A DNA stretch of 64,000 nt from contig NZ_JADKYP010000012.1 in assembly GCF_015354405.1 (NCBI RefSeq), positions 1 through 64,000 of the forward strand, in the 5' to 3' direction. Positions 27,374 to 35,835 of this stretch are shown here, piece by piece. The position numbers and the translations under genes were made by a program. The notes under the pieces were generated by a model that was given only the letters and a program-made list of their open reading frames with translations, was not told where the DNA came from and did not search any database. The stretch's first letter is position 1, and every line of letters starts with the position of its first letter. The stretch is from Nocardia sp. BSTN01 (GTDB lineage Bacteria > Actinomycetota > Actinomycetes > Mycobacteriales > Mycobacteriaceae).

Positions 27374-28270
27374 GTGACAGTTTCCGCGGACGGCCGCGCC
27401 GGAATCGATGCGGGGCTGGTCGCGCGCTTGATCGCGAGACAGTTTCCGCGATGGAGCGCGCTGGCGGTCACACCGGTGGTCAACGACGGGTGGGACAACC
27501 GCACTTTCCGCCTCGGCGAGGACATGTCGGTCAGGTTGCCGACCGCGGCCGGCTACGCACCCGCTGTTGCCAAGGAAAGCCGCTGGTTACCGCGATTGGC
27601 GCCCTCGCTGCCGGTACCGGTGCCGACCGTTCTCGCCGTTGGTGAACCCGACCTCGGCTATCCGTTTCCGTGGTCGGTGCGCCGGTGGATCCATGGTGAG
27701 ACCGCCGATCGAGCCGGAATCGAGGACATGACCGAATTCGCGGTCGCTGCCGCAGAATTCATTCACGCTCTGCAGCGATGCGATGCCGCCGAAGCACCCC
27801 CTGCCGGTGCGCACAGCTTCTACCGAGGCCGACCACCAGGCCACTACGACGCACAGACCCGGCACTGTCTCCACATCCTCGACGGTCGCGTCGATACCGC
27901 ATCGGCCACGGGCGTCTGGGAAAAGGCCCTGGCTACCGAGTGGGAGCGGAATCCGGTGTGGTTTCACGGCGACCTGGCCCCCGGCAATCTGGTCGTCGAC
28001 CAGGGGAAGCTGGCTGCCGTCATCGACTTCGGCGCCTGTGGGATCGGCGACCCCGCCTGCGACCTGGTCCTGGCGTGGACGATGCTGTCCGGAGACAGCC
28101 GCGAAGCGTTCCGACGAGCAATCGACCACGACAGCGCGACGTGGGACCGCGCCCGCGGCTGGGCGCTGTGGAAAGCGCTGCTCACCGTCGCCGAGTATCG
28201 GTCCACCGATCACGAGTCGGCCAGCCGGGCACAGCGCATCCTCAACGACATACTGACCGACGAAGACTAA
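27374..28270 (+). CDS. Aminoglycoside-phosphotransferase-like kinase
   Basis: 298 residues of the APH/choline-kinase fold: VVNDGWDNRTFRLGEDMSVRLP nucleotide-binding start, catalytic loop HGDLAPGNLVVD and metal-binding IDFGACGIGDPACDL. The GTG start (VTVSADGRAG) is placed just before the fold. Such proteins phosphorylate aminoglycosides, macrolides or small metabolites; a resistance role cannot be claimed from sequence. Confidence 0.88.
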   Translation: MTVSADGRAGIDAGLVARLIARQFPRWSALAVTPVVNDGWDNRTFRLGEDMSVRLPTAAGYAPAVAKESRWLPRLAPSLPVPVPTVLAVGEPDLGYPFPWSVRRWIHGETADRAGIEDMTEFAVAAAEFIHALQRCDAAEAPPAGAHSFYRGRPPGHYDAQTRHCLHILDGRVDTASATGVWEKALATEWERNPVWFHGDLAPGNLVVDQGKLAAVIDFGACGIGDPACDLVLAWTMLSGDSREAFRRAIDHDSATWDRARGWALWKALLTVAEYRSTDHESASRAQRILNDILTDED

Positions 28271-28354
28271 CTCAGCCGCCTACGAGCCCGAATCCAAGAT
28301 CAATATAACGAGAATTGTCGATAACATCTGCATTGACTGCCGTCCATCTCCCCT

Positions 28355-28387
28355 GAGAAGATGACGTTGTATTATTATCATCATCTC
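28355..28387. promoter_or_regulatory. GAGANGATGA inverted repeat before DUF2236 gene 1
   Basis: GAGAAGATGA (28355-28364) and TCATCATCTC (28378-28387) form a near-perfect inverted repeat with a 13-bp A/T-rich spacer, about 175 bp upstream of the first DUF2236 gene. The same half-site recurs before the second one. Confidence 0.5.
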
Positions 28388-28560
28388 GCGGGGGCTTGCG
28401 ATGGGTAGAACTCGATCCGATCGTGACCGATGGCCGAGGCCTTCGGTCGCCGATGCCCGCCCGCATCCCGTGTGTACGGGTCACTCCCCAGCCCCTACCT
28501 TCAGTCGCCGGTGGCGCGGCCGGAGTGGGCGTATACCTTCCACGGAAAGGATCATTTGGC

Positions 28561-29550
28561 ATGGACGCGCAATCGTCGGCGCCGAATTATAGAGGCCCGC
28601 ATAATAATTCATACGAAGAGGAACCCTCGGCTCCGGTGCGACACCGCCGGATCGAAGCGGTGAAACCACCCGAAGCCGCGATGCGGGCGCTGACCATCGA
28701 GGAGACGCGGATCCCGATATCGGCCGTCCATCGGGCCACGACGAAACGGCTACCGCAACTGCCGGACGCACTCGATTTCTGGGGACTCGCGGCCGCCCCG
28801 GCGAACGTAGCCATGCAGATGGCATGGCCCGAAGTGGGCCGCGGTGTCATCGAGAGCCCGGTCGAGTCCGGAGCGCTGATGAAGCATCCCTGGAAACGGT
28901 TGCGCACCACCGCGTCATACCTCGCAGTGGCCATTCTCGGCACCGACGCGGAGAAGCGTGCCATGCGCGAGGCGGTGAATGTCGCGCACCGGCAAGTGCG
29001 GTCCGCACCCGGAGCGAAGGTGCGGTACAACGCCTTCGACCGCACTACTCAACTATGGGTCGCCGCATGCCTTTTCGTGGGCTTCGAGGACGGCTATCAG
29101 CTACTGAACGGCAAGATGAGCCCGGAGCAGGCGGAGGCTTTCTATCAGAACGCCTCTACGCTGGGCACCACGCTGCAGGTGCATGAGGACATGTGGCCGA
29201 AGACCCGTGTCGACTTCGATCAGTATTGGAACGAGGCGTGCGGCCGGGTGAGTATCGACGAGGAGGTCCGCGCGTACGTCGATGATCTGCTGCACCTGCG
29301 GATGATCCATTGGTATCTACGACTGTTCTTCGGCGGACTACTGCGCTTTCTGACGGCGGGATTTCTGCCGCCGCATTTCCGGGAACAGATGGGTGTGGAG
29401 TGGACGGCCACCGACCAGCGCCGGTTCGAGAATCTGTTCCTGTTCGTAGGATTCGTCAATCGGTTCATCCCCAGGTTCATCCGGAACGTGGGGAACCCGC
29501 AGATGGGATACGTGCGCTGGCGTATCCGCAAGAAGTACGCACTCGTGTGA
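28561..29550 (+). CDS. DUF2236 (MpaB/Lcp-type) oxygenase-like protein 1
   Basis: 329 residues with no signal peptide. DUF2236 features: NVAMQMAWPEVGRGVIESPVE, TASYLAVAILGTDAEK, NVAHRQVRSAPG, RYNAFDRTTQLWVAACLFVG, and a C-terminal FLTAGFLPPHFRE. The superfamily includes latex-clearing protein and MpaB, haem-dependent oxygenases of isoprenoid chains. Here the residue after WV is Ala, where many relatives have His. Gene 2 (29610-30482) is a paralogue on the opposite strand. ATG 28561 follows GGAAAGGA. Confidence 0.88.
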   Translation: MDAQSSAPNYRGPHNNSYEEEPSAPVRHRRIEAVKPPEAAMRALTIEETRIPISAVHRATTKRLPQLPDALDFWGLAAAPANVAMQMAWPEVGRGVIESPVESGALMKHPWKRLRTTASYLAVAILGTDAEKRAMREAVNVAHRQVRSAPGAKVRYNAFDRTTQLWVAACLFVGFEDGYQLLNGKMSPEQAEAFYQNASTLGTTLQVHEDMWPKTRVDFDQYWNEACGRVSIDEEVRAYVDDLLHLRMIHWYLRLFFGGLLRFLTAGFLPPHFREQMGVEWTATDQRRFENLFLFVGFVNRFIPRFIRNVGNPQMGYVRWRIRKKYALV

Positions 29551-29557
29551 TCGGCCA

Positions 29558-29589
29558 CCGGCCACCCCTGTTGTCGACGGGGTGGCCGG
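29558..29589. terminator. Bidirectional stem-loop between convergent DUF2236 genes
   Basis: Perfect 11-bp arms CCGGCCACCCC (29558-29568) and complement (29579-29589), loop of 10, centred in the 59-bp gap between two convergent genes. Confidence 0.8.
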
Positions 29590-29609
29590 AGCGGATCATC
29601 GAACCGCTT

Positions 29610-30482
29610 TCACACCAAGGGTTTTCCCAGGGTCCGCCGCCGTCGCATATCCCGGAGGTAGTCCCAGTAGGGGTACATCCGCCACCGCTCGGGCAGCCGG
29701 TCGAGTATCAGCCCAAGCAGACGCATGATCTTCTGAAAGGCCCACTGCCGGCGAGGACTCCAGACAAGACCGAGTTCGTCGCGGAATTGCGGTGGGAGAA
29801 AGCCGGTGGTGAAGAACCGATTCACCCGCCGCAGGGCGACACGATATGGACGGGTGAAGGGCCCCAGGTCGACGATCTGCTCCAGTAGATACGCCTTGAC
29901 CTCCTCGTCGACGGAGATTTCGGCGAGCTTGGAGTTCCAGTATTCGTCGAAGGCAGCCCGGTTGGCGGGCCACGCCTGCGCGGGCATCTGCAGTGTCGTC
30001 CCGAACCGGGCCGATTCCCGGTACAGATCATCGGCCGTGTCGTCGTCGAGCTCGCCGAAGAAATAGATCAGATAGTCGCGCACACCGACGTAGATGCAGG
30101 CGGCCACCCACAGTTGCAGCTCCGGATCGAAAGCGTTGTAGGTCACGCGACTTCCGGGCGCCGACTTCACCTGACGATGCGCGGTGTTCGTCGCGGCCCG
30201 GTATGCGGCGCGCTCGTCCTCGGTGCCCATCATCGCCACCGCCAGGTAGGTCAGCGTAGTGCGCGAACGCTTGCGCGGATGCAAGTCGTAGCGGCCACTC
30301 TCGACAACGCTCTCGAAAACACCGCGACCCACGGCGGGATTGCTCAGCTGCATGATCACGTTGGCGCCACCGCCGCCGAGTAGCGCACCGAGCCCCACCA
30401 TGTACCGCCGGCGGCGTTCGATCGCGGTGGGGTCGTCGGCTCCTGCCCCCGGAACGGGTGAGGAACGAATCGGGTACGCCAC
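29610..30482 (-). CDS. DUF2236 (MpaB/Lcp-type) oxygenase-like protein 2
   Basis: 290 residues, clearly paralogous to gene 1 (shared NVIMQLSNPAVGRGVFESVVE, TAHRQVKSAPGSRVTYNAFDP, LQLWVAACIYVG, FFTTGFLPPQFRDE). It lacks gene 1's ~55-residue N-terminal tail. The Ala after WV is present here too. The ATG at 30482 is close to a GAGANGATGA-type operator. Probably a haem oxygenase-like protein; substrate unknown, with an isoprenoid suggested by the carotenoid oxygenase nearby. Confidence 0.88.
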   Translation of the reverse strand: MAYPIRSSPVPGAGADDPTAIERRRRYMVGLGALLGGGGANVIMQLSNPAVGRGVFESVVESGRYDLHPRKRSRTTLTYLAVAMMGTEDERAAYRAATNTAHRQVKSAPGSRVTYNAFDPELQLWVAACIYVGVRDYLIYFFGELDDDTADDLYRESARFGTTLQMPAQAWPANRAAFDEYWNSKLAEISVDEEVKAYLLEQIVDLGPFTRPYRVALRRVNRFFTTGFLPPQFRDELGLVWSPRRQWAFQKIMRLLGLILDRLPERWRMYPYWDYLRDMRRRRTLGKPLV

Positions 30483-30500
30483 TATACCTCCCGAGTTAAT

Positions 30501-30525
30501 GAGATGATTATCAACTCATCGTCTC
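30501..30525. promoter_or_regulatory. GAGANGATGA-type operator before DUF2236 gene 2
   Basis: GAGATGA (30501-30507) faces TCATCGTCTC (30516-30525, complement of GAGACGATGA). An overlapping ATGAG-N11-CTCAT repeat is at 30499-30519. It lies 17-45 bp upstream of the start codon, inside a short A/T-rich promoter-like segment. Confidence 0.5.
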
Positions 30526-30644
30526 ACGGCGCAGAGCTGCGGGCAACCCTCCCGCGGCGATAACTCCAGCTTCTGGTATGTGATTAGCGATTCACCCGGA
30601 CTCTCACTAAACATCTGGATCAGAGGCGAGGCCATTATCCCTGT

Positions 30645-30659
30645 TAGATCGTGGATCTA
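30645..30659. promoter_or_regulatory. Palindrome TAGATC-GTG-GATCTA
   Basis: Perfect 6-bp inverted repeat with a 3-bp spacer about 100 bp upstream of the small membrane protein gene, in an A/T-richer segment with TTGCAC further on. Possible operator for the 30757-32580 genes. Confidence 0.35.
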
Positions 30660-30756
30660 TTGCACTTCGCCCCGTTTCTAGAGAGAGAATGTGTAGTAAC
30701 ATAGCGCTCGGCGCCGGGAAGTGTGGCGCGCCCGCGGGGTGGGAAGGAGTTGCCGG

Positions 30757-30960
30757 ATGATCGGGCCGATCCCGCACTGGCTCAACAGGATTCTCGGTGT
30801 GGAGCTGACGGTGTTCGAGTTCACCCTGCTGGTGTTCCTCGGCGGCGCCGCGATCGGGATGGTTCGCGTGGCTTGGGTGACATGCGCCCGCGTCGTGCCG
30901 TCCGTCAGAAATATCGGGAAGGGACTCATGGAAACCGAACTACGACGTCCCGCACAGTGA
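30757..30960 (+). CDS. Small membrane protein before carotenoid oxygenase
   Basis: 67 residues with one hydrophobic segment (about 18-42: VFEFTLLVFLGGAAIGMVRVAW). ATG at 30757 follows AAGGAG at ideal spacing. No known family. Together with the next small frame and the carotenoid oxygenase at 31150 it looks like an operon; it might be a membrane anchor or partner. Confidence 0.65.
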   Translation: MIGPIPHWLNRILGVELTVFEFTLLVFLGGAAIGMVRVAWVTCARVVPSVRNIGKGLMETELRRPAQ

Positions 30961-30967
30961 TTCGGAC

Positions 30968-31120
30968 GTGGAGGAGACCGCCGCACCGGTGTGGTGCCGG
31001 GCGGCCGAGATCGTCCCGGGCTCCGGCGAGGCACGCGTGCTGACCACCGAGCAGGCCCGCAGCAAGACACCCATGCGCGACGTGCGGAAGCGCACTCGCA
31101 AGAACAAGGCCCTCATCTGA
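30968..31120 (+). CDS. Small hydrophilic protein, start unclear (possible frameshift)
   Basis: The frame from about 30932 to the TGA at 31118-31120 has nearly all third positions G or C, so it is coding, yet it has no ATG. A Shine-Dalgarno-like GGGAAGGGA lies just before ATG 30928, which is out of phase by one base (ATG-G-AAACCG). Removing one G would give MKPNYDVPHSD... ending KRTRKNKALI, about 63 residues. A GTG at 30968 would give 50. Basic C-terminus; no known family. Either a sequencing or natural frameshift, or a non-standard start. Confidence 0.4.
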   Translation: MEETAAPVWCRAAEIVPGSGEARVLTTEQARSKTPMRDVRKRTRKNKALI

Positions 31121-31149
31121 CCACGTTGCGCGATCGAGAGGTGATCGTA

Positions 31150-32580
31150 ATGACCGATGTGATCAAGCATTCAGCGCAGGAACCGGCCGTGGGCGAGTTC
31201 GACGACGTCGTGGTCAACGACGTCGCGGGCGTCATTCCACCCGAGTTGTCCGGCACGCTGTACCGCAACGGACCGGTGCGCTGGGAAGCGGGCGGTTTCT
31301 ACGCCCAGCATCTGTTCGACGGCGACGGCATGATCGCCAAATTCGTCTTCGACAAGGGCGAACTGCACTATCGGAACCGGTACGTGCGGACCCCGAAATA
31401 TCGTGCCGAGGAACGAGGACGAGGGATGCGGATCCGGGGGATGGGCACCAACGCCCCCGGCGGAGTGTTACGCAACGCCGCCCGAATCCCGAAAGACCGA
31501 GCCAACACGCACGCGATCTATCACGCCGAAAAACTGCTGGCACTGACCGACGACGGCCGACCGTGGCGTATCGACCCCGGCAGCCTAGCGACCTTGGGCC
31601 GGGAGAACTTTCGCGGCCGGTTGCCGTTGTGGAGCACCTTCTCCCCGCATCCGAAATTGGACCCGCGCACGGGCGAGATGTTCAATTTCGGGCTGACGAT
31701 TCCGCGGGTTCCACGGCCGGGCGCCCTTGCCGCACTGCGCTGCTACCGGATCGATCGCAGCGGGCGCCTGTCCACGATTCGGACGGTGCCGCTGCCGCGG
31801 ATCTTCATCAACCACGACTTCGGGCTGACCGAGAACCATTTCGTATTCCTCATCGATCCGTTGCACGTCAAACACCCGATTCAGTTCGGACTGGGCCTGC
31901 TCGACGCGAACGCGGCCACCGTCCATGAATCGGAGCTCGGCACGCTGGTGCTGCTCGTTCCCCGTGACGGCGGCAAACCGCGCATGTTCGTGGCAGACAC
32001 TATCGCGAAGGCTCACGTCAACAACGCCTATGAAATCGGCGGTGAGGTGATCATCGATCTGGTGCGCTACGACGATTGGAACGAATTGTCGGCCATGCTG
32101 TGCGGATTCCGCGAGTACGAGAAACTCACCGGCGGCATCCCCAGCCGAGTGCGAATCACGCCGTCGGACACGTTGATCGTCGAGGACCGGACCGATCTGC
32201 TCGCGGAATTCCCTATGCACGACTGGCGGCGCACCACCCAGGACTACCGATACTCCTACCTGGTGCACGGCGACGGCAGCCGTGCCGGAATCATCAAACT
32301 CGACAACCACAGCGGCCGGACGTGGTTACACGAGTTCGCTGAGCGCGATTTTCCCGGCGAGCCGGTCTTCGTCCCGCGGGAGACAACCACGGCCGAGGAC
32401 GACGGCTGGCTGCTGGTCGTCAACTACGACGGCACCCGCCATCGCACGGCCGTGGTGATACTCGATGCCCGCGACATGGAAGCCGAACCTGTCGCGGTCG
32501 CAACGCTGCCGCATCATTTCATGCCCGGATTCCACGGCATGTTCACCGGCGAGATCCGCGAGGCCGGGCACCCGGGGTGA
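31150..32580 (+). CDS. Carotenoid-cleavage / lignostilbene dioxygenase family
   Basis: 476 residues. Retinal-pigment-epithelium-65-type oxygenase: GTLYRNGPVRWE, FDGDGMI, and all four iron-binding His segments in order: ANTHAIYH, TFSPHPK, INHDFGLTENH, and the C-terminal PGFHGMF. No signal peptide, so cytoplasmic. It cleaves a conjugated double bond in a carotenoid, apocarotenoid or stilbene. ATG 31150 (in-frame GTG 31141 is an alternative). The neighbouring DUF2236 and amine-oxidase genes point to isoprenoid oxidation. Confidence 0.92.
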   Translation: MTDVIKHSAQEPAVGEFDDVVVNDVAGVIPPELSGTLYRNGPVRWEAGGFYAQHLFDGDGMIAKFVFDKGELHYRNRYVRTPKYRAEERGRGMRIRGMGTNAPGGVLRNAARIPKDRANTHAIYHAEKLLALTDDGRPWRIDPGSLATLGRENFRGRLPLWSTFSPHPKLDPRTGEMFNFGLTIPRVPRPGALAALRCYRIDRSGRLSTIRTVPLPRIFINHDFGLTENHFVFLIDPLHVKHPIQFGLGLLDANAATVHESELGTLVLLVPRDGGKPRMFVADTIAKAHVNNAYEIGGEVIIDLVRYDDWNELSAMLCGFREYEKLTGGIPSRVRITPSDTLIVEDRTDLLAEFPMHDWRRTTQDYRYSYLVHGDGSRAGIIKLDNHSGRTWLHEFAERDFPGEPVFVPRETTTAEDDGWLLVVNYDGTRHRTAVVILDARDMEAEPVAVATLPHHFMPGFHGMFTGEIREAGHPG

Positions 32581-32597
32581 GGTGTCCTCACCCCGGG
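32571..32597. terminator. Stem-loop between convergent genes
   Basis: Twelve-bp arms CCCGGGGTGAGG (32571-32582) and complement (32586-32597) with a 3-base loop. It includes the stop codon of the carotenoid oxygenase and faces the end of the RTX-like gene. Confidence 0.8.
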
Positions 32598-32614
32598 ACC
32601 GAAATACCTTGCGA

Positions 32615-34039
32615 CTATTGATGGTTGACGACAATGTCGCAGTTGCGGACAGTGTTGTTGCCTGGGCCGACCGCGCAGCGATCGACTCCGCCCGGCCCGC
32701 CGTCGACATAGTTGTCGCCGGGACCGGTGTCGATGGTGTCGTTGCCAAGCCCGCCGACTATCCGATCGTCGCCGCCACCTTGCTTGTACCCGAAGAAGCC
32801 CGGAAAGTTGCCGGTGAAGGTGGACAGCGGGATCGGCATCCGGTCGATCTGCGGCAGACCGAGCAGGCTGGTCGCTATGCCGTCGATGGTGACGTCCAGA
32901 GCGGCAATGATGTTGTGGCCCTGGACCGGAGCGCCGATCCCGTTCGGGCCGTCACCCAGCACCATGAGGTTGTTGCCGCCGTCGCCGCTGATGGTGGGAC
33001 CGATCGCGGACTGATTATCCCCAGCCATGAATCCGGTGCCGCCGGGCGGGCCCACGAGGATGTTGTTGCCACCCCGGCCACTGGCTCCGTAGAAGCTGGT
33101 ATTGCCCCCGGCCATCGAGAAAGCCGTTCCCCCGGAATCGATTTCGATGTTGTCGCCACTGTCTCCCTCGGCGTGGCCGAAGATCGAGCCGTTGTGGCCG
33201 ACGAAGATGTCACCGTTGTTTCCAGGGTCGACCAGCACGTTGTCGCCACCCGAACCCGCGGCGCTGCCGACGAACGCCGCGCTACCACCGTGCAGGATGT
33301 TGAAACTGTCCTGCCCGCCGCTCAGGAAATTGCTCCCGCCGTGGCCGCCCGCGCACTCGGCGTGACCGAACTCCGCGGCGTTGTTACCGGCGATGATGTT
33401 CATCAGACCGGTGCCACCCTGCAGGATGTTGTCACCGCAGCGGCCGTCGACGTTGCCGGCGATCGAGAAGTTGTTGCCGATGATGACGTTCGCGCCTGCG
33501 CCGCCATCGACGATATTGTTGCCGGGGCCACCGATCAGGACGTTGAAACTACTTCCGCCACAAATGATGTCGTTGCCCTCACCGCCGTTGATCCAATTCA
33601 CCGGCCCGGTGCCCACGATGACGTTGTCGCCCGGCGGGCCCTGGATGTAGCCCGTCCCGGTGATGGTGGCGGGGCGGCCATGGCAGGTCGGCCGTGCCGG
33701 GTCGGCCGGCTGACCGACCCGTGGATCACCCGCCGTATCGTCGACGATGTGGTGATCGGGACCGCCGAGCACTACGTTGTGATCGCCTACGCGGCATTGG
33801 ATGTCGGCGGCCGGGTCCGGCCGGTTGGACCCGGCGACACCGTTGACCGAGATTCCTGGGTCAACGGCCTGCCCGTACTGAGCCCGCAGGCTGCTCGCGA
33901 GGGCATCGTGACAGCTCGGCAGCGGCGCATCGGCCGCCGCCGGGCCGAACGACGCGGACGCGGCCACGACCGACAGGCCGAGCAACCCGAGCGCCATGCG
34001 AACCGGGTGTGGTCTCAGCGCATCTCCGATATTTCTCAT
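32615..34039 (-). CDS. Secreted RTX-like glycine/asparagine repeat protein
   Basis: 474 residues. Sec signal peptide (MALGLLGLSVVAASASFGPAAADA after a 14-residue n-region), then about 400 residues of repeated Gly-Asn/Asp-Asn-hydrophobic units (GGEGNDIICGG, GGPGNNIVDGG, GGLGNDTIDTG, GPGDNYVDGG) typical of hemolysin-type calcium-binding beta-rolls. Paired cysteines occur near both ends. Its start overlaps the stop of the exported amine oxidase gene (ATGA), so the two are co-made. It may be a scaffold or wall-associated partner. No enzymatic domain seen. Confidence 0.85.
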   Translation of the reverse strand: MRNIGDALRPHPVRMALGLLGLSVVAASASFGPAAADAPLPSCHDALASSLRAQYGQAVDPGISVNGVAGSNRPDPAADIQCRVGDHNVVLGGPDHHIVDDTAGDPRVGQPADPARPTCHGRPATITGTGYIQGPPGDNVIVGTGPVNWINGGEGNDIICGGSSFNVLIGGPGNNIVDGGAGANVIIGNNFSIAGNVDGRCGDNILQGGTGLMNIIAGNNAAEFGHAECAGGHGGSNFLSGGQDSFNILHGGSAAFVGSAAGSGGDNVLVDPGNNGDIFVGHNGSIFGHAEGDSGDNIEIDSGGTAFSMAGGNTSFYGASGRGGNNILVGPPGGTGFMAGDNQSAIGPTISGDGGNNLMVLGDGPNGIGAPVQGHNIIAALDVTIDGIATSLLGLPQIDRMPIPLSTFTGNFPGFFGYKQGGGDDRIVGGLGNDTIDTGPGDNYVDGGPGGVDRCAVGPGNNTVRNCDIVVNHQ

Positions 34040-35835
34040 CCCACGTCCATGATGTGTGGCTGGCCGGCCAGATACCGGCCGCGATCGACAGCTTTCAGCG
34101 AGGCGAGTTCCGGCGGGTTGTATCCGTCGAACAGCGCCGCGTGCGATTCCCGCGAACCCGCGGTGTCCAGCAATGCGTTCACCGCGTGCCGCCCCGCCTC
34201 GTTGGCGGCCTCCATCGAGGTGAAGTCGATGTTCTTGGGGGTCTGGACATAGTCGGCCGCCAGAAACAGATTCGGAATCGCGGTGTGCGCGGTCGGGCGC
34301 AGTTCCCACGAACCCACGGTGTTCAAGAAGTAACGTTCGTCGTTGTACGGCTGATCCGATCCCAGATTCTGCGCCGCGGGATCGATGAAGTACGACTCGA
34401 TCATGTTGTCGGTCAGTACCTGCGCACCCCATTTATTGGTGTGCCGCTTCATCTGCTCCCAGACCTCGTTGGCCACCTCCTGCGGGGTGCATCGGCTTGC
34501 TGGTTTGCCGTACAGCACCCCGGGTTCCTGCACCCAGTCCGAGACGACGACTGACAGGCATTCCTGTTCTCTCCCCGAACCCCAGGTCCGGCTGAAGTTT
34601 TCGCGCCAGATCTGTCCCTGCGGCAGCGAGACCAGCTTCCATGGCGAGTCGATATGGGCGACGTGGCCACGAAGCATCTGCGGCTGAGTGTTGAGATAGA
34701 ACTGAATCCCGTTGGACCACGACGTCTGCAACTGCTTCAGCTTCTCGAATTGCGGGTCCCGCTCGGCGATTCGGGGCACAGTGAGTAGCGGCACCGCCCG
34801 CTCCAGCGGCACCGCCAGCACGAACCAGTCGGCGGTCACGGACTCCGTCCCCTGTGGGCCGCGTACTCGGGCACCGCCGATTCGATCGCCGTCGAGATCC
34901 AGTCCGACAACCTCAGCGGGAAGGCGGAATTCGACCCCGAGCGACTCGAGGTGGCGAACCCAAGGATCGATCCAGGCCTCGTTCGTCGGCGCACCCATCA
35001 CCCGGTTGAGCGGCCCAGAGCTACCCGGCAGCTGGAGATAGCCGGAGTACAGAATCGATTCGATGCCTTGTCCCGCCGTCCGGGCGCTGGCGACCTGCGC
35101 CTTCAGCGCCTGGATGATCTGGGCCGAACCGCCGAAAACGCGTTGATAGTCAACACTTCTCGCGGGGGCGCCGATGTAATCCCACCAGGACACATGTTCC
35201 CACTGACCGTATCGGCGCTCGTGACAACTCGACAGATAGATCAGTATTCGATCGACGACGTAGGCGGCCTCCCACGGTGGGATGGCCACCCCGTGCGCGA
35301 GCGTGCCGAGCAGCATCTGCCCGATACTCTCGAGGTTGATCTGATCCGGGGTGTGTACCGGATCGGTCAGCACCCAGTCTGGGAGATCGGTGCGGGCGAG
35401 GCTGACGTCCGCGAGGGTCACCAGATTTCCCAAAACTCCGTTTGCGTTGCCCGGGAATGGAATACGGCCGAGTGTATCGGGCAGATGGCGGTAGAACCCG
35501 AAATATCCGCGGTGGCCGTGCTCGCCCGGCAGATCCCGGCGCCCACCGGTGCCCGTGCCCGGCCGGTACATGCTCTTCGCCTTGCCGCCGAAGGCTTTTC
35601 GCTCGTACACCGTCACCGCGAAGCCACGCTCGGCCAGTTCGTGCGCTGCGGTCAAACCGGCAACACCACCGCCGAGCACCGCCACCCGGCGGTCGCTCGA
35701 TCCCGGTGCTGCGGCGGCGGTGAACCCACCGGCGCCGGCGAGGGTCGTCCCGGCCGCGGCGACCCCGGCGGCCTTCAAGAGTGTCCGGCGGGAAAATGGC
35801 GAGCTCACCGTCTCCGGACGCGTCGAATCAATCAT
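34036..35835 (-). CDS. Tat-exported FAD amine-oxidase/phytoene-desaturase-like enzyme
   Basis: 599 residues. Twin-arginine signal SRRTLLKAAGVAAAG with an AAAA-P cleavage region near 43; FAD Rossmann motif VLGGGVAGLTAAHELAERG with ER at the end of beta-2; C-terminal FAD motif NLFLAADYVQTP ... FTSMEAANEAGRHAV. It resembles hydroxysqualene-dehydroxylase/phytoene-desaturase-like flavin amine oxidoreductases, but folded with FAD and exported. ATG 35835 follows GGAGGAAG. First gene of a two-gene unit with the RTX-like protein. Confidence 0.9.
   Translation of the reverse strand: MIDSTRPETVSSPFSRRTLLKAAGVAAAGTTLAGAGGFTAAAAPGSSDRRVAVLGGGVAGLTAAHELAERGFAVTVYERKAFGGKAKSMYRPGTGTGGRRDLPGEHGHRGYFGFYRHLPDTLGRIPFPGNANGVLGNLVTLADVSLARTDLPDWVLTDPVHTPDQINLESIGQMLLGTLAHGVAIPPWEAAYVVDRILIYLSSCHERRYGQWEHVSWWDYIGAPARSVDYQRVFGGSAQIIQALKAQVASARTAGQGIESILYSGYLQLPGSSGPLNRVMGAPTNEAWIDPWVRHLESLGVEFRLPAEVVGLDLDGDRIGGARVRGPQGTESVTADWFVLAVPLERAVPLLTVPRIAERDPQFEKLKQLQTSWSNGIQFYLNTQPQMLRGHVAHIDSPWKLVSLPQGQIWRENFSRTWGSGREQECLSVVVSDWVQEPGVLYGKPASRCTPQEVANEVWEQMKRHTNKWGAQVLTDNMIESYFIDPAAQNLGSDQPYNDERYFLNTVGSWELRPTAHTAIPNLFLAADYVQTPKNIDFTSMEAANEAGRHAVNALLDTAGSRESHAALFDGYNPPELASLKAVDRGRYLAGQPHIMDVG

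Noticed and set aside
32465-34252. A 595-codon plus-strand frame with Val/Asp repeats
   Set aside because: Antisense reading of the repeat-rich RTX-like gene; the repeats on the minus strand and its signal peptide explain it.
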